Assembly: GCA_963693285.1 (NCBI GenBank)
Contig: OY848917.1
Coordinates: 24,672,745-24,736,744 of the forward strand
DNA from: Xestospongia muta
Taxonomy: Eukaryota > Porifera > Demospongiae > Haplosclerida > Petrosiidae
DNA length: 64,000 nt
Direction of reading: 5' to 3'
The notes under the pieces were generated by a model, which was given only the letters and a program-made list of their open reading frames with translations, had not been told where the DNA came from and did not search any database. Below, piece after piece: positions 12,781 to 23,159 of this stretch; within the stretch, counting starts at the first letter, position 1, and the number at the start of each line of letters is the position of its first letter. The position numbers and the translations under genes were made by a program.

Positions 12781-14836
12781 GTTTATGAAGTGGCCACTGC
12801 TGTCACAGAAGGTACAATCAATAGCTTCGTGGATCAATGGGTGGGCAGGGTAAATGATGGATGAGTGTCCCCCACGAAGGCATGTTATTGCAAAGTGAAG
12901 TGGTGAGAAACTTAGTCTGCATCTAAGCCAGTTGAGTGTTTGGCTGTAGGATTGGTTGTGCTTGGTTGCAATCATAGAGGCCAACCCTTTTTGTAAACAA
13001 CATTGACAGTTGGTCCAATGTCACCATCTGTTGAGAAAACAAGGGGTGAAAAACAACCATGCTCAACTTCTCTCACTCATTGGTCATAAGCTCTTCTCTT
13101 CTCTTGCTTGTTTTGTCTGTAGCATATGGTCAAAGCGAGAGAGTAATAGATATATGTGAGGGGATTGAAAACCCCAATATCAAAAAATACATAATGTTAG
13201 CCACTTTCCCAAAAACCCTGTGCCATGACATTGAGGCATGATTCATCTTCACTGTTAGATGATTGAGTCTTTCATCACTAATTGGTTGTAGAGTAGGGCC
13301 AATCCCAACATTGTGGCAGACATCACTCATGAGATGGCCAGTGATATTCTTGATTTCATGGTGGTGGATTGAAGGAAATCTACAAAATGGGGCAGCTTAG
13401 TGCATATTTAACATTGAATGTCTTGTTACATATACATGTAGATGATAGTAGTGGAAGTTTCCATCCTTATTAGAGACAGAGAGCACCTTGGAAAGCTCTC
13501 TTATGAACGGTAAAGCCATGTTTTGTAAATTAGCAGGGCAGTGAGCCAGTTGAATGCTTCACTCTTCTTGATAATTTAATGGCCCTCTGTAAAGAATTTG
13601 GAAGAGTACCATATAGATCATTGGCAGCAGTAGTATGTGCAATGTTCAACTTCCTCAACCCGACAACATCAACTTCCCAAGTCCCTTTGCCTTCCCAAAA
13701 AAATGGTCTTTGCTTGAGAAAGAAGCTCTTCCTTGACAATTAGCCATATCTTGGGAGCATTAAGATAGTAACCATACTGATGATCTATTTGGGCAAGATG
13801 GTCCCACCAGCGTCATAGGGCAGAAAGGTCACCAGACACAGATGTATCATATACAAAACATGTTTGTTTTATGGATTCATTAGATAGTTGATGGATTAGG
13901 GGAATTGTGCCAATAGCATACATGTCCATAGCGAGAAAATCCCCTTGTGTTTTGCCCTCTTGTGGTCTGATGGTTTCTCCATCTATTGATGAGCGTTCTG
14001 GCATGGGATAGGTATAGGTGAAGGATGTTAATGAGAGCTGTTTGGAGGTTAAGTCAACTGAAGGTATTACAGGATCTAGCTGGATGACAGCATCAAAGTG
14101 TAAGGACATAGTCTCTTGCCTTGGAGGTATGATGAGATTTTGTAGTAGTGGTGGTGGTTTAATCATTGCTGCTTTCAGAGCTACTAATTCAGGGGCAGAA
14201 GCTTCTGCATATGCTCTGATAAAATGTGCTAATTCTTTCACAAATGAATTTGCAGCATTGCCTGATGGAACCTTGAAAACGTTTTTAAAGTCAGCTAGTG
14301 ATCTAGATGAATAGAATTTGATAACCAAAAATTTCATTTCCAGTGGACAAACTCAGCATAGCCGCTGCTGACAGATCAAGCAAGTGTGACGCCATCTACA
14401 TTTCACATTATGAATAAAGTTTCTTAATCCAGGGAATATGAAAGTAGGTTATGCTCCTGAGGGGATGGAATTCTTTGTATCACAAAGTTGGATGTGGGTT
14501 GATTTGATTCTTGCTCCCCACAGATGAGGATGAGCATGTAGAGGATGGCAATACAAATGGTGGACTTCTGTCCAAGTTCATATCAGTAGGGGCTAATTCT
14601 GAGCCTTCCATATCAGAAGAGGGTTAGACTGTCTCTTGTTTTCTCTTGTCTTAGATCCAATGCAAAGATTGCGATGGAGGAAGAGGATCATTTTCACACT
14701 AACCAACAATGTGGCAGACAAGCTACATAAGGTCTACCTGACATCTTACAAGAGCAATTCTTACAGTACCCAAGATAAGATTGTTCTTCTAGAGAGGTTA
14801 AAGTTAGGTTCCAATCCTATTTTCCAACAAATCTGT
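12781..14836 (-). mobile_element. Internally deleted RT-type retroelement with restriction-like endonuclease module
   Basis: Reading down the minus strand: 'SFVKELAHFIRAYAEAS' module (14,337-13,813), then 'LQRAIKLS' and 'KHGFTVHKRAFQGALCL' (13,739-13,480), a Cys/His knuckle ('CICNKTFNVKYALSC', about 13,430-13,390), then 'LMSDVCHNVGIGPTLQPIS' (about 13,335-13,270), 'GFWESG' and 'FFDIGVFNP' (about 13,220-13,140), and finally 'REVEHG', 'QTLNWLRCRLSFSPLHFAI' and 'CLRGGHSS' (to about 12,850). The knuckle followed by D...FFDIxVFNP resembles the zinc knuckle plus PD-(D/E)xK nuclease of R2-like non-LTR elements (inference). The RT domain expected after the first module is absent. Several frame changes and stops; dead. 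13,357-14,836 matches 2,272-3,807. Confidence 0.7.
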
Positions 14837-15229
14837 GTAAATAATGCACATGCGCAAGCAGCACTTATATACCAAGGTTTTATTTCTTTTGCTGAATGCC
14901 TGGGTACAAAGCTACATTGTAATATGCTTGACTCTCTAAAACAGTTTTTTGAATGATTTTTGCAAGTTGTAAGATTATGAATAATGCTGGTCAGAATAAT
15001 GACCTTAAAATGGCTAAGCCCCTACCAGTACAAGGTAGAGGAGAACTTAGGCTCCCAAATTAAATCAATTCTATACAAATCTCTCCCCCCTTCAAAGAGA
15101 TGACACTGTGAACAGTATGTGTATTTAAGAATCAGAAGGAAACGAGTAAATAAATCAGTGAGTATAGTTTCTTAATCAAAGCCAACCACCATTAATGCCA
15201 CAAATATATCATGTCATCATTGAGAAAAA

Positions 15230-17405
15230 TCAATAACATGCTCCTATGATAAGACTACACAGCTATGTTACATCATTCCCATCATTCCTTAAATACATGT
15301 TACCTTTTCACAACTCCCTACATCTAATATATATATATATATATATACATATATATATACATACATACACACACACACATATATATACATATATATATAT
15401 ATTTAACTCACCTCTTTTTTCTTTCATCTTAGATTCCTAACACAATATAAATATTTGAATGTATAACTATGCACTTACCTCCTAATTTTGTAGAAATAAT
15501 CCCAAGAATTAAAAAGATAATAATAATAAAACAAGTACTTGTCATCTACTTACCACCTTGATTGAGGTTCAATAATATGTAATATTAAAATCATAAAAAA
15601 TTGAAAAAAATGACAACAATATTTATATCAGCCAAAACTACTCACCAACTAGAAAAAACAAACAAACATATCATGGTAAAGTATAATTTATGCAATTGAA
15701 ACATTGTTTAAAAGTGTTAAAATTATCTCATTGCATGCAGTATAAGTAATTTTCTGAGGTAGGTGCTTCTGCCCTGTGTAGTCAGGATTAACATGTCATT
15801 ATAATTAACTTTGTACTTAATACTTTGTACTTAATACTTGTACTTAATACTTGGGTTTATGACAGATATTGTGTACAATATTATATTTAGATGTTGTGAC
15901 CATTTTGAGGCAATCATTAAGAAAGAATGGTTAACCGCTAGAATTACTATAAATACAGCTTTTATATCTTGATACAAAACATTTGGTCATGCTTATAATT
16001 TTTTATTATGTATATATTATAAATTTTCAATTATTTAAAACTTACTTCCTGTATGTAGACATGGCAAATGTTTGGCAATGAGAACACCCAAAATGAAAAA
16101 AGTTAATAATACTAAATAAAATATTTGGACTTACCAGCTGAAATTTCATTGATATAAAGGGTATAAAATAGATAAAACAAAATTTATGTAAATAATAAAT
16201 AAGGATCAATCAAATTAAACTCACTTTCTAATATTGACAGAAAGACAAAAATTGAGCATGGGGTAAAGAAAATAGCTTATGAAATATTACTATAATTATA
16301 AATATTACTTACCACCTGTCATTATCATGTGCACATTGCATATAAAAGATAAAAAATTAAAAATATATATATATATAACTTACCGGCTAGAGATAAGAGC
16401 AAGAGCATGAAGAAAAGACACACGAGATAAAAAATTATGTCATTCTATATTATTTTGACTTACTGTCTTGTGCTGGAATTAAGTATGAGTATAGTACATC
16501 AGCAGAAGAATATAGCAAAAAACTTTGAACAATACATAATAATAGTGAATTAACTTACCCACTATATTCCACAAGCAAATTTGTTGCATTGTAATTAGGA
16601 CAGTAAATAAAAATACATATAGGAATAATATTTATTTATGAATTACGAATTAAACATTTATTAATTTAAATATTAATGTTTATATAACCCAAACATTGTT
16701 ATTCATAAAACTGTATTTATCATGGATTTTTTTTTAAAAACAGTGTACACATTATTAGTATATAGCCATATAAAAGACATTCAGCTAAAATTTGAAAAAG
16801 CATGAAGAGTAATTATTATATATATATATATCAATACTTTAATCAACGGTTTGGTAAATGCCATTTGGACATGTAAACCATACATTTTTTAAAATCTAGA
16901 ATACTTCATTGCAATTGTAACTTGTTATATAAACAGCAGGTTGCAATTTATATTATGTAATTTCATAAAAATTGAGTCTGTCTGATTTGGTAATCTATTT
17001 CTGTATTTAGTAATACTGAGCTTTGGAGTACAACCTTCATTACAATGAAGATGAAGTTTGTACTTAATAACCCAGTATTGCTATACTTTAGAAAAACTTA
17101 CTTGCTTTTCAGTTGCCATTACCAAACAGTTGTTAGTCTCTAGATAAAGATTGAAGTTCAATATTGTATAACATCATCAATGCTTTATTATAACTAATAA
17201 CAAACAATGCAGAACAAAGTGAACAACATTTAGTACTGTTACATGTTCTGTTAACTTTTAAAGTCAATTGTATTCTTTCACTGTACAAATTTCCTTTAGA
17301 GCTACTAAACAATAATAAATATATAGGAGGTGTCAATTTCAGGGAGATTGATGATGGTGCATGGGCAATTTTTTCCAAATGGGCACTTACATTTTTATTA
17401 TCCAT
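15230..17405 (-). CDS. Candidate micro-exon gene containing ten 3-nt exons
   Basis: A possible first exon starts with ATG at 17,405 and reads MDNKN up to a GTAAGT donor at 17,390. A second short exon ends CAA at 17,102 before GTAAGT; read from the ATG at 17,119 it gives MATEKQ. Ten units follow, each a 3' splice site (...AG), three bases, then GTRAGT. In transcription order the triplets are TGG, ACA, CCG, GTG, AAA, CTG, GAA, TTG, GTG, GAG: all sense codons in phase 0. Downstream a 25-nt exon (15,436-15,412), a 14-nt exon (15,317-15,304) and a terminal exon (15,262-15,230, ending TGA) keep the frame. The product would be a peptide of roughly 50 residues with no known domain. The array is seen directly; the gene model is inference. 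Alternatives are recursive (ratchet) splice sites inside one long intron, or a decayed tandem exon array. Confidence 0.45.
15328..15402. repeat. AT/AC microsatellite
   Basis: Alternating TA runs broken by TACATACA and ACACACACAC steps. It falls in a putative intron of the micro-exon gene. Confidence 0.95.
15479..16563 (-). repeat. Array of ten AG-NNN-GTRAGT splice units
   Basis: Triplets lie at 16,559-16,561, 16,464-16,466, 16,384-16,386, 16,314-16,316, 16,225-16,227, 16,135-16,137, 16,046-16,048, 15,646-15,648, 15,554-15,556 and 15,479-15,481. Each is preceded on the minus strand by AG, usually with a pyrimidine-rich tract such as CTTTTCTTCATGCTCTTGC, and followed at once by GTAAGT (eight) or GTGAGT (two). 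Spacing is 70-95 bases except for one 400-base gap (15,650-16,045), which holds a small TACTTAATAC tandem run. Sequences between the splice cores are not alike. Confidence 0.9.
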
Positions 17406-18260
17406 TTTACTTGGTCATGATTTTTCACTTAAGCTTGAGTCCTATATAGCTCTAAATTAAAAGCAAGGTTTGATCTAGGGTTGGGGAGGGGGGACAGAAG
17501 GTAATAGGATTAAAGCATAGCTTTGGGTGAGGTTAATCAAAACTGGGAACATGTACGGTCCTTGGTGAACTCTGCCCAAGATAGTGCTACATCATTTACA
17601 TAGCAACTGTTTTGTCTTAATTCCTGTTAGCATATGTGTATTTTCTTAAACCCTTGTTTGAGTAGCTCATCAGTATCTACCTCATTGTCCACCTAAAACC
17701 TAGAAACTCAACCGCCTACTCTCTCAGTGGAGACTTACTGGCTACTATTAGGCTGATTGTCCAAGAGGAGATGACTTAGCCTCAATCTCTACTTACCTGG
17801 CTCTTCATCATAATTACGTGTAGCCAAGTCATCAGAATTACGCTATCCAAGTAGTTGTTTTGCGCTGCCTAAACATTTCTTGGGAAGGGAAAAGTCTGAA
17901 AACCGTTGATAAAAGTTCTTCAAGTTATCATGTGAAATGGGTGTGTCTGAGAACAACGTAGATATTTTATTTCTAAGGAATATTGCATGTTTATGACGAC
18001 AATTATAATGGACAGGGTGTGGCTCGCCAATGACAGGCTGGTTTAATGACAAATGCGGGTTTGATCTCTAGTCTGTCCAGAATAATAGTAAACTTTAGCA
18101 TTTGTAGCATAATCTGGTATACCTAGCCTCTAATTTAGTCTTTGATATTATTCTCTTTCACACTACTCTTATACACATTTCGCATTGTTTAAAATATATC
18201 TACTTTTTTGTTTCTTTAAGTTTATTGCATCGCTAAGCATTGAGTGGTGAACGTTTTCAC
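17406..18260. other. Upstream of the micro-exon gene; one possible minus-strand exon
   Basis: A possible 46-nt minus-strand exon at about 17,846-17,801 reads RNSDDLATRNYDEEP between an AG and GTAAGT. A 69-codon open frame at 17,843-18,052 (minus) has no recognisable content and runs into a stop at that acceptor. Nothing else is supported. Confidence 0.3.
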
Positions 18261-18267
18261 TTAGTTT

Positions 18268-18345
18268 AGCGCGCTAGACCCTCCATCTTTTGAGATACGC
18301 TGTCAGCTTATAAGAAAGGAGGAGGGTCTAGCTCGCTAGACTAGT
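18268..18345. repeat. GC-rich inverted repeat
   Basis: AGCGCGCTAGACCCTCC and, about 40 bases on, GGAGGGTCTAGCTCGCT form a stem of about 15 bp in otherwise AT-rich DNA. It may be the end pair of a small transposon or a promoter-proximal hairpin; the sequence does not decide. Confidence 0.7.
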
Positions 18346-18439
18346 TTTCGGTGTGAACATAACTGATCACGTGCTTTTGTATACCCGTTGTTCCGGATTC
18401 CAGTATAGCAATTATCGCATTCCTAAGTGTGACAGAACC

Positions 18440-18570
18440 ACACACAGACACACACACACACATTTATATAGAAACTAAGGTGAGATTTTGATTCATTACT
18501 CAGATAAGTTTCCTTGTGCTAAGGGCTTGGCAATAATAACTGATGCTGAAAGAATTGATTATATACATAC

Positions 18571-18616
<46 letters not shown>
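18440..18616. repeat. CA and (TACA)n/(TA)n microsatellites
   Basis: A (CA) run at about 18,440-18,462 is followed by a TACA tetramer run passing into a long TA run at about 18,563-18,616. Confidence 0.95.
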
Positions 18617-18618
<2 letters not shown>

Positions 18619-18879
18619 CATAATTGCCAAATATCAGTCAATATACCAGTTATGAAAATAGTGCGATTTTTACTAGATGTCAGCGTTATATATGCAATGA
18701 CTATTAATTAAAACAACCAGTCAATTTGTTCAGTAATAGTTAGCAATAGTTAGTTATGGATTTAATATCTTATGATTCCAACTTGCTTGAATACAATATG
18801 CCTAGACTAGTGGCACCTAATCAAAATGTTAAGCATAATATTATTATACAAAGTGGCATTAAGCCATTATGAATTGATT

Positions 18880-19145
18880 GTTTAATTTAACCAATATATG
18901 GTCATATATATGAAGGCAGTAAAGAAAACATCATGTAACATTTTCATTACTAATGTAATAAATATACTATGGGATTGACTATTCATGTGATAATAGTTAA
19001 AACTATGATGATGAGATGTTGGACCAGACCTGTTACTACAGGATAAAAATTCATTGGTTGATTCAACTAATACATGGTTATAACTACATACAACCATAAT
19101 GCATATGAATTGGTTAAACAAACAAGTTATTTTTAACAGTGATGA
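18880..19145. repeat. MITE-like fold-back fragments with TTAACCAA words
   Basis: The words TTTAACCAATATATGG and GAATTGGTTAAACAA recur in opposite orientation and end near ACTGT/ACAGT. A related start, ACTGTAAAAATTAATTGGTTGA, appears near 20,600. This looks like a small non-autonomous repeat family; boundaries are uncertain. Confidence 0.5.
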
Positions 19146-19322
19146 TATGAAATTTGTAACAGGACATTCCTACATACCGAATATTGTCCTTTCTGAGAAT
19201 CATTTGTAGAAGTAAATAAACTGTTAATTCCGTAGTAATTCAAAACAACATATGTTGTCAATGTATTTTTGTAGGTGTGTATAAAACCTAAGTGAACATG
19301 AGTTGGTTAAAAACAATTAATC

Positions 19323-19324
<2 letters not shown>

Positions 19325-19370
<46 letters not shown>

Positions 19371-19371
19371 C
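19325..19371. repeat. (AT)n microsatellite
   Basis: An uninterrupted TA dinucleotide run of more than 20 units, followed directly by ACTGTAAAAATTAATATG, the start of the interspersed repeat also seen near 40,733 and 41,005. Confidence 0.95.
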
Positions 19372-20234
19372 TGTAAAAATTAATATGTTATTTTAACAAC
19401 TATTTTTTTTATTTTGCATGTATGGACTATTAAATTATGTGAATTATCACATAGTGAGTAATTTACATGAATTTTTGCATTCCATAGTAATCCATCCATG
19501 TAAGCTATAAATTAGTTGTTAACCAAATGAATATTTTTTGAAGCGAATATATACTATAAAATGGTTCATATTTATTATTAAAAGGTTGATTAACACTTAT
19601 AACTTATAACTCTTATCAAAATCAATATAGCTATTGCAAGATTTTAGCCAGTTGAAAACCTTTCAAAACTTAAATTGATAAGGCTCACACACACACATGT
19701 ACATATTATGACCAATTACAACTTTGAGCCTTTGAAAAAGGCCAGCCAACTTTAAAATGGATCAGCTCAATTAAAAGTAATATGTGGCACATAAATACCT
19801 ACCTACGTTAACTAAATCATGGATAAGGACTATTTTTTAAGAAAGTAAAAAAATATGTTCAAGCATCACTGTCATACACAATTCTATTGATATAAACAGG
19901 GGCAGAGCCAACCAAAGTTGAGTTATAGATTCTCTGAAAATATAATAATCTCTCTTTGGAAATTGATTAGATAAAAATAATAGTCAACATCTTCACTTGT
20001 GCAGAGCTAATTGTAAAGTGGGCCTGCATGGTAGCTTCACAATCATACTGCAGGACCATGCAGGCTTTTAAAAAGAGAATACTGTCTTCCAGCGGTTTTA
20101 TGAATATAATATATCCTATTAGTACATACTTTTAATTTACAGACAATTTTAACACATTGGAAATCCATACATGAAAGCTCACCTAGTAAAGGTAGCCAAC
20201 TTTAACTTCGATATATGCCTTCCGTCAATTGATT
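19372..20234. other. Repeat-rich intergenic sequence
   Basis: The first 180 bases belong to the ACTGTAAAAAT repeat family (arms with GTAATTTACATGAAT and TGTAAGCTATAAATTAGTTGTTAA). A short CA run lies near 19,685. No gene seen. Confidence 0.45.
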
Positions 20235-20240
20235 TCACGA

Positions 20241-20507
20241 TTATGAAATATGAGATTGTTCCCCCTTTGTACAGAAGCCTAGGACCATAGATACTGAATA
20301 CGCATCTATGCTAGGACGGACATTCCAATTATTTTTATCAAACGGGATTATACGGAATGGAATGTCCGTCGCGTCTGGAGATAATAAAGTCACAGAAATG
20401 AAAGATTGACAGTACGTGTTTGAATCATATATGTTTACTTCATTGAATAATGATGGAATTGAGCCTATTATGACATTAAGATTTGATAACTCTAATGTAT
20501 AGACCAC
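20241..20507 (-). CDS. Unidentified open frame or exon
   Basis: An 88-codon minus-strand open frame of balanced composition, with 'VTLLSPDATDIPFRIIPFDK' and ending in HIS-stop. Just upstream on the minus strand a CTGCAAG could be an acceptor, so it may be a last exon. It contains an inverted repeat (CGGACATTCCA / TGGAATGTCCG, about 20,320-20,365) within the frame. No family recognised and no upstream exon found. Confidence 0.3.
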   Translation of the reverse strand: MVYTLELSNLNVIIGSIPSLFNEVNIYDSNTYCQSFISVTLLSPDATDIPFRIIPFDKNNWNVRPSIDAYSVSMVLGFCTKGEQSHIS

Positions 20508-20509
20508 TT

Positions 20510-21740
20510 GCAGTGGACATTAACAGACTAAAGTCATACAGAGGCTCATGAAAACTCATGAACTCATAAAAATACAAAACAATCTTATAACTAACTCACT
20601 GTAAAAATTAATTGGTTGATTTAACCAATATATGGTTATACAATTGCATGTATGTAACAAATTACTTGATACAACCTAAAAGTAAACATTACATTGTTTT
20701 CATTCCTAGCTTACTATCAGATTGACTAGCTGTTTATAGTCAAACTTTGCAGTTTTTAATTGATTAGGAAAAGTTCCATTTAACCTCACACAAAAAATGT
20801 CAACTATTAGTTATGATTGGTACATTACCTGCGTATGTCTTGGAATTGAAAACACAGACCTCAAATCTTTGCATAGGAGCAATGATAAGGATGTCTTCAA
20901 ACTTTCCTAAGTACTCTAACTTTGCAAGGATAGAAGATCTAAACCCTATCATTGGGACACCATTTTAAAGATAATAAAAGATCCACCTATTCAAAATAAA
21001 TGACATGTAAGAAAAAAACCACTTTTTAGAATGTGAGTACTTAGTTCAGTGAGTTAATTGTGCATAACAGTCTGGAGGAAAACACTCAACAACATCACAA
21101 TTTGTGGTATCATCAGGACAACATCTGATTGTAAGAAATAAAACTACTTTTTTGTCCTAACCACTCCAAAATCCACCTGTAATCCTACTTCCAGTTCACA
21201 TAAATGCAATGGAGAAACAGCCTGGCTGAAGAAGAATCCTTATGTAAGCTCAAAACGACATGAATAATATAGACAGTTGTCAATAGAATAGCATTCTAAA
21301 AGTCCTACCATACCTTGTACTAAATGAATGTAGAGATCAAATTCTACATTTAAAACTTCAACACCATCTTACTAAAGAGTGATGAGAATGAGTAGTCAAT
21401 TGCAAAAAGTCAATATTGTCAAGAAGGAAGTGCATATGAGGTAATGATGAACTCTCACATTGGGACATATCCAGCTACATGTATATATAATGAATATAGT
21501 GAAATAATGAAAAGTCACCTTCTATCTTTTGAGAAGATTGAAAATGAGGTGTAAGACCCTGCTGAAATTGTTTGACACTGACACTAGAGAGGATTCCACA
21601 GAGATTGTATTCTGCCTGTGTCTACTTCAAGTTCTGCTTTTCAGTTCTCTGCAATTCTCTTTAATTTATACCTTAATTAATTGCCCTGAATTAACCTGTC
21701 AGGAATCTGTTTATCCTACCTATACCATATTCAGATAATC
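20510..21740. other. Intergenic, nothing recognised
   Basis: No supported exon. A 69-codon plus-strand frame at 21,529-21,738 abuts the start of the duplicated block and has no recognisable content. Confidence 0.4.
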
Positions 21741-21741
21741 A

Positions 21742-22170
21742 CCCTTTTCAGTGTTCTATTGTTTACTTTTCTTATATTATGTATAGAATCTTGTTTCCCC
21801 TTTGTTAACTGATAATGACATAACATAGCACTAACCTCAAAACAACTTCTTGAGAAAGAAATACACCAAGGTTAGACCTTTTTTCTTATTGATAATTTTA
21901 CATATTATCAAAATATGATAATACAGGAGTAGCTATGGGTTTAAATAACCTTACTTCTTTCTATATAATCATTATTAATAATTTATGATATCTTTTATTT
22001 ATAAAGGAATTACACCTGACACTACTGGTTCATCATGTCCTACTTTAGCAGTAGAAATATTCTAAGTGAGATCTTAATTATACGACATGCTACAAAGAAC
22101 AAATAATGTCATATAAACATTACAATTATTGTTAGTGGCGACACTCCTAAAATTTAATCTCATTTTTGAA
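21742..22170 (+). pseudogene. COR-gene fragment, decayed copy 2
   Basis: Similarity to 425-800 of copy 1 and to 48.59-48.96 kb of the ankyrin-COR-Death gene starts at about 21,742. It covers the small post-COR exons and their introns. It lacks the upstream COR exon kept in copies 1 and 3. Stops throughout. Confidence 0.65.
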
Positions 22171-23159
22171 AGACTTGTTGGAAGATTTAATGTATAGTTG
22201 AATGATCCCATATTTCTATCCTAAACTGCTAAGCATAAACTCTTGATGGTTTTCTAGGCCACAATCTAAATGTGACTTATGATATTAAATGTAATTAATG
22301 TAGTTATCTGCATGTAAATCAATAAAAATATTAATTGTGAGCTTAAACTATAATTATTATAACTTTATAATTTCACCCAACTAGTTCATTATTTGAATAT
22401 CATGTTATTACATTTTATACTTCTCTTTGATGTAGAAAAATTAATCTTCAGTGCATGTGGCCTTGTTTTTAAGCATGAATGGAGAGAGATTGGAGAAGGT
22501 CTTAAAAGACTTGATGAAAGAATCTAATCTGTTCATAACAAAGTCCAACAACACCTTTTAGCTTTATTAATTCAACTGAATTGAGCATATCTTTTGTTGT
22601 CATCCTTTGTTTCATTTTTGCTGTTATTAATACCAGTAAGCTGCTCATGTTACATACGCTTCAAAATCAATAAGTTGTTCATATAAGTTACTTCATATTT
22701 TTCAATTTTAATGAAGTAGTAAACTCAAAGTACACATCAAGATAAGGTAATGTTCAGGACATATATAATTAATTGTACAATGACATGTTCCAAAAACTGC
22801 AAATATAACTATTGACATCTCTCTATCTACCTTTGTTTTTTCTCATAGTTCTATGCCTTGGGGCTAGCTTATTATAATTGCCAGTTATCAATGCTTTTAA
22901 TTCACTCATTATATTGCAATGAATGAAGTTTGCAATGATATGACAGCTGTCAGTACAGTACTTAGATATGTTTGAATTGCATGGATAGTGCAACTACTTG
23001 TTGGGAGTCGTTTGAGTCCACAGTACACGAAAACTCTAAATTATATATAATCTAAATTATCCCTATATATATATATAATTTAGTTTATATATGAATGTGT
23101 GTGCATGTATGCTTGTAATCTGGTACAGCACCCTTGGAGGGAGGTGCCTCTCACCCTCC
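22171..23159. repeat. Non-coding part of the duplicated block, copy 2
   Basis: Homologous to 53.35-54.37 kb, including a short (TA) run near 23,064-23,080. No coding content seen. Confidence 0.55.

Noticed and set aside
13059..13241. Plus-strand 60-codon frame with an apparent signal peptide (SSSLLLLVLSVAYG)
   Set aside because: It is antisense to the retroelement endonuclease module (GFWESG, FFDIGVFNP) on the minus strand and stops at once; the hydrophobic run is a by-product.
18882..19121. 79-codon minus-strand frame
   Set aside because: Lies in a MITE-like repeat of low complexity with no recognisable protein content.
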